NCBI GenBank assembly: GCA_900470195.1
Contig: UEIJ01000008.1
Location: 62,001 to 126,000 of the forward strand
Direction of reading: 5' to 3'
Source of the DNA: Hyphomicrobiales bacterium
Lineage (GTDB): Bacteria > Pseudomonadota > Alphaproteobacteria > Rhizobiales > Rhizobiaceae
Length of the DNA: 64,000 nt
Position numbers and translations under genes: made by a program. Under the pieces are notes generated by a model that worked only from the letters and a program-made list of their open reading frames with translations, was not told the DNA's origin and ran no database searches. Below, in pieces: positions 62,056 through 64,000 of this stretch. How positions within the stretch are numbered: the first letter of the stretch is position 1; each line of letters opens with the position of its first letter.

Positions 62056-64000
62056 CAACCTGATGTCGCGACGGCGGAAGGCCGCGACCTCCAGAAATGC
62101 CATGCGAGGAAGGCTGCGCAGGCGGCAAAGCCGAGTTCATCGCTATAGGGATATGTCGCGAGCATGAGCGCAATGGCAGCAAACGCCCATATGCGCTCCC
62201 ACATGTTCAACGGCGTTCGAAGATGGCCGATAGCGGCTGCCCCCCAAAGCAGGATGCTGAGCAGCGCCTTGATGAACATGTAAGCGAAGGCGGGCCAGAA
62301 GCCGAACTTTTCGGAAAGTGGTCCGCCCGCCTGAAGCATGATGACCGGCTCGTACACCGCCATGAAAGGCACGGCAAATCCTGCAACCGCGATCCGGATC
62401 GCCTGCATGCCGATCTTCATGCCGGACTCCCGCGCGATTGGCGCGGCCGCAAAAGCTGCGAGTGCAACGGGCGGCGTGAGGTCGGCCATGATGCCAAAAT
62501 AGAAGACGAACATGTGCGACACCAGAAGCGGCACGTCGAGATGCAGAAGCGCGGGTCCGGCGATCGAAGAGGTGATGATGTAGTTCGGAATGGTCGGAAT
62601 GCCCATGCCAAGCACCAGACAGGCCAGCATGGTCAATATCAGCGAGAAGAACAGCGAGTTTTCTCCGACACTGACGATAACACGGGCAAAAGTCGAACCC
62701 GCTCCGGTGAGCGCCAGAACACCGATGATAATGCCGACCAGCGCGCAGGCAATACCCACGGGAAGGGCATTCTTGGCGCCCTCCGCGAGGCTTTGAAGAC
62801 AAAGGTTGAGCGTTTCCCGACCGCCGCGGACCAGGAAATTTATCGCGACCAGAAGCGCAACAAGAACGATGATCAGCGTAATGCCGCGCAGGGTGTAACC
62901 GAAGATATTGAAGGTCGTGCCGAAAGCCGCCGCCGACATGATGCCGAGCGCAATCCAGAACAGCACACGCAAGGGCATCGACATGGAGCCGGAAACCGGA
63001 ACCCCGAGGATGATAAGCGCAGTCAGGCTGAGGCCAACCGTGCCAGCAAAAAGCGGCGTGTAGCCGGAGAAAAGCAGCCACACCAATGCGACAAGGGGCA
63101 AAACCAGAAACCAGCGCTTTCTGATTGCATCAAGAGCGCTTGGCATATCGCTTTTGTCGAGCCCTTTCATCCTGAGACGGCGGGCTTCGAGGTCAACCAT
63201 CACGAAGACCGTGATGAAATAGAGGATTGCCGGAACGATTGCCGCCTTGACGATTTCGACATAGGGCAGGCCGAGCGTTTCAGCCATGATGAAGGCGACA
63301 GCCCCCATGACCGGCGGCATGATCTGGCCACCCATCGAAGCCACCGCTTCGACGCCGCCGGCAAAGGCCGGACGGAAGCCGGAACGCTTCATAAGCGGGA
63401 TGGTGAAAGCGCCTGTGGTCACGACATTGGCGACGCCGGAACCGTTGATCGTTCCCATAAGGGCTGACGAAATCACTGAAACCTTAGCCGGACCGCCGCG
63501 TGATGCGCCAACCGTTCCCATGGCTATGTCGTTGAAGAGCTGGATCATGCCAGCACGTTCGAGAAACGCGCCGAACAGGATGAAAAGGAAAATATAGCTC
63601 GACGAGACATAGATCGGCGTGCCGTAAATTCCCTCTGTTCCCAGAAAAAGGACCTCGACCACCTGCTCGAAATCGTAGCCGCGATGATTGAAGGGCTGTG
63701 GCAGATATTGCCCGAACAAACCGTAAAGCAGAAAGATCGCGCAGATGAGCGGCAGGGTCCAGCCCATCATTTTCTTGCCTGCCCAGAAGACGAGAGCGAC
63801 GACGAGAATACCGATTATGATATCCGACGTGTTAGGTTCGCCCGCGCGGATCACCAGGTCTTCATAGAAGACCCAGTGATAAAGACTGAGTAAAAACGCT
63901 ACGATCGCTGCCAGCCAGAATGCCGCGCGCTTTGCAGCGACAGTGCTCGCATTGGCGTAAAGGCCGAAGAGAAGCAAGAGCAGAAATCCGACATGGACGG
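62055..64000 (-). CDS. TRAP transporter fused permease (4TM/12TM, TAXI type), partial
   Basis: This is an open frame of 648 codons, cut by the right edge of the window; the true start is outside. It is a fused small and large TRAP membrane protein with many hydrophobic segments. Typical motifs are SSALMGTINGSGVANVVTTGAFTIPLMKRSGF, VEAVASMGGQIMPPVMGAVAFIMAE and GMGIPTIPNYIITSS. TAXI-type TRAP systems import organic acids by ion gradient with a periplasmic binding protein, which must lie beyond the edge. DUF1850 follows downstream. Confidence 0.92.
   Translation of the reverse strand, partial: VHVGFLLLLLFGLYANASTVAAKRAAFWLAAIVAFLLSLYHWVFYEDLVIRAGEPNTSDIIIGILVVALVFWAGKKMMGWTLPLICAIFLLYGLFGQYLPQPFNHRGYDFEQVVEVLFLGTEGIYGTPIYVSSSYIFLFILFGAFLERAGMIQLFNDIAMGTVGASRGGPAKVSVISSALMGTINGSGVANVVTTGAFTIPLMKRSGFRPAFAGGVEAVASMGGQIMPPVMGAVAFIMAETLGLPYVEIVKAAIVPAILYFITVFVMVDLEARRLRMKGLDKSDMPSALDAIRKRWFLVLPLVALVWLLFSGYTPLFAGTVGLSLTALIILGVPVSGSMSMPLRVLFWIALGIMSAAAFGTTFNIFGYTLRGITLIIVLVALLVAINFLVRGGRETLNLCLQSLAEGAKNALPVGIACALVGIIIGVLALTGAGSTFARVIVSVGENSLFFSLILTMLACLVLGMGIPTIPNYIITSSIAGPALLHLDVPLLVSHMFVFYFGIMADLTPPVALAAFAAAPIARESGMKIGMQAIRIAVAGFAVPFMAVYEPVIMLQAGGPLSEKFGFWPAFAYMFIKALLSILLWGAAAIGHLRTPLNMWERIWAFAAIALMLATYPYSDELGFAACAAFLAWHFWRSRPSAVATSG

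Noticed and set aside
62097..63467. Long plus-strand open frame (456 codons)
   Set aside because: It is antisense to the TRAP permease and made mostly of charged, low-complexity residues.

Overview
The window reads as chromosomal DNA of a Brucella/Ochrobactrum-type alphaproteobacterium (Hyphomicrobiales). The evidence is the rplM-rpsI block next to an agmatinase and a type-2 argC, a CtaA/COX15 heme A synthase, DUF2842 and DUF1850 genes, many ABC importers in tight overlapping operons, and a rhizobial-style palindromic repeat inside one operon. I saw no transposase, integrase, prophage or CRISPR array.

Layout. (1) 1-3537: end of an exopolysaccharide locus, with a partial glycosyltransferase, a Wza-type export lipoprotein and, divergently, a GumC/ExoP-type chain-length protein whose kinase domain looks degenerate. 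(2) 3602-14931: housekeeping genes (FemAB-like acetyltransferase, DUF2842, heme A synthase, small-molecule kinase, argC, agmatinase, ABM protein, rpsI/rplM, thioesterase, CoA-binding protein, O-acetylhomoserine sulfhydrylase, cupin, lipoprotein, Flp pilin, secreted small protein). (3) 15094-25739: a carbohydrate module made of a PIG-L deacetylase and ROK regulator on one strand, facing an ABC importer interleaved with an ArgH-family lyase and a PfkB kinase. (4) 26008-26083: tRNA-Val(TAC).

(5) 26.6-61.4 kb: a block of catabolic genes, visibly more AT-rich than its flanks, starting just after the tRNA. It holds three modules. The first is a ribose-type ABC importer with a DhaKL kinase and a SorC-type regulator. 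The second is a GntR module: aminotransferase, gntR and a dimethylformamidase-like hydrolase, divergent from a Pot-type importer, with a second closely similar gntR after it. The third is an IclR module. It includes a DUF1537 kinase and class II aldolase; an acyl-CoA dehydrogenase and AroE-like gene facing enoyl-CoA hydratase, hydroxyacyl-CoA dehydrogenase, a fused E1 and an oligopeptide-type binding protein; then iclR and an AcoC-type E2 facing dppBCDF-like genes, a class III CoA-transferase and an aldehyde dehydrogenase.

The most interesting observation is that the three divergent promoters of the IclR module share a 17-bp near-palindrome (34574-34590, 46103-46119, 54599-54615). This suggests one regulon spread over about 27 kb that builds a single import, CoA-activation, beta-oxidation and thiamine-diphosphate cleavage pathway for an unknown substrate. 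The GntR module has its own repeated palindrome (TGATATATCA) in its divergent promoter. (6) 61687-64000: a DUF1850 gene and a fused TRAP permease that runs off the window, with base composition like the left flank.
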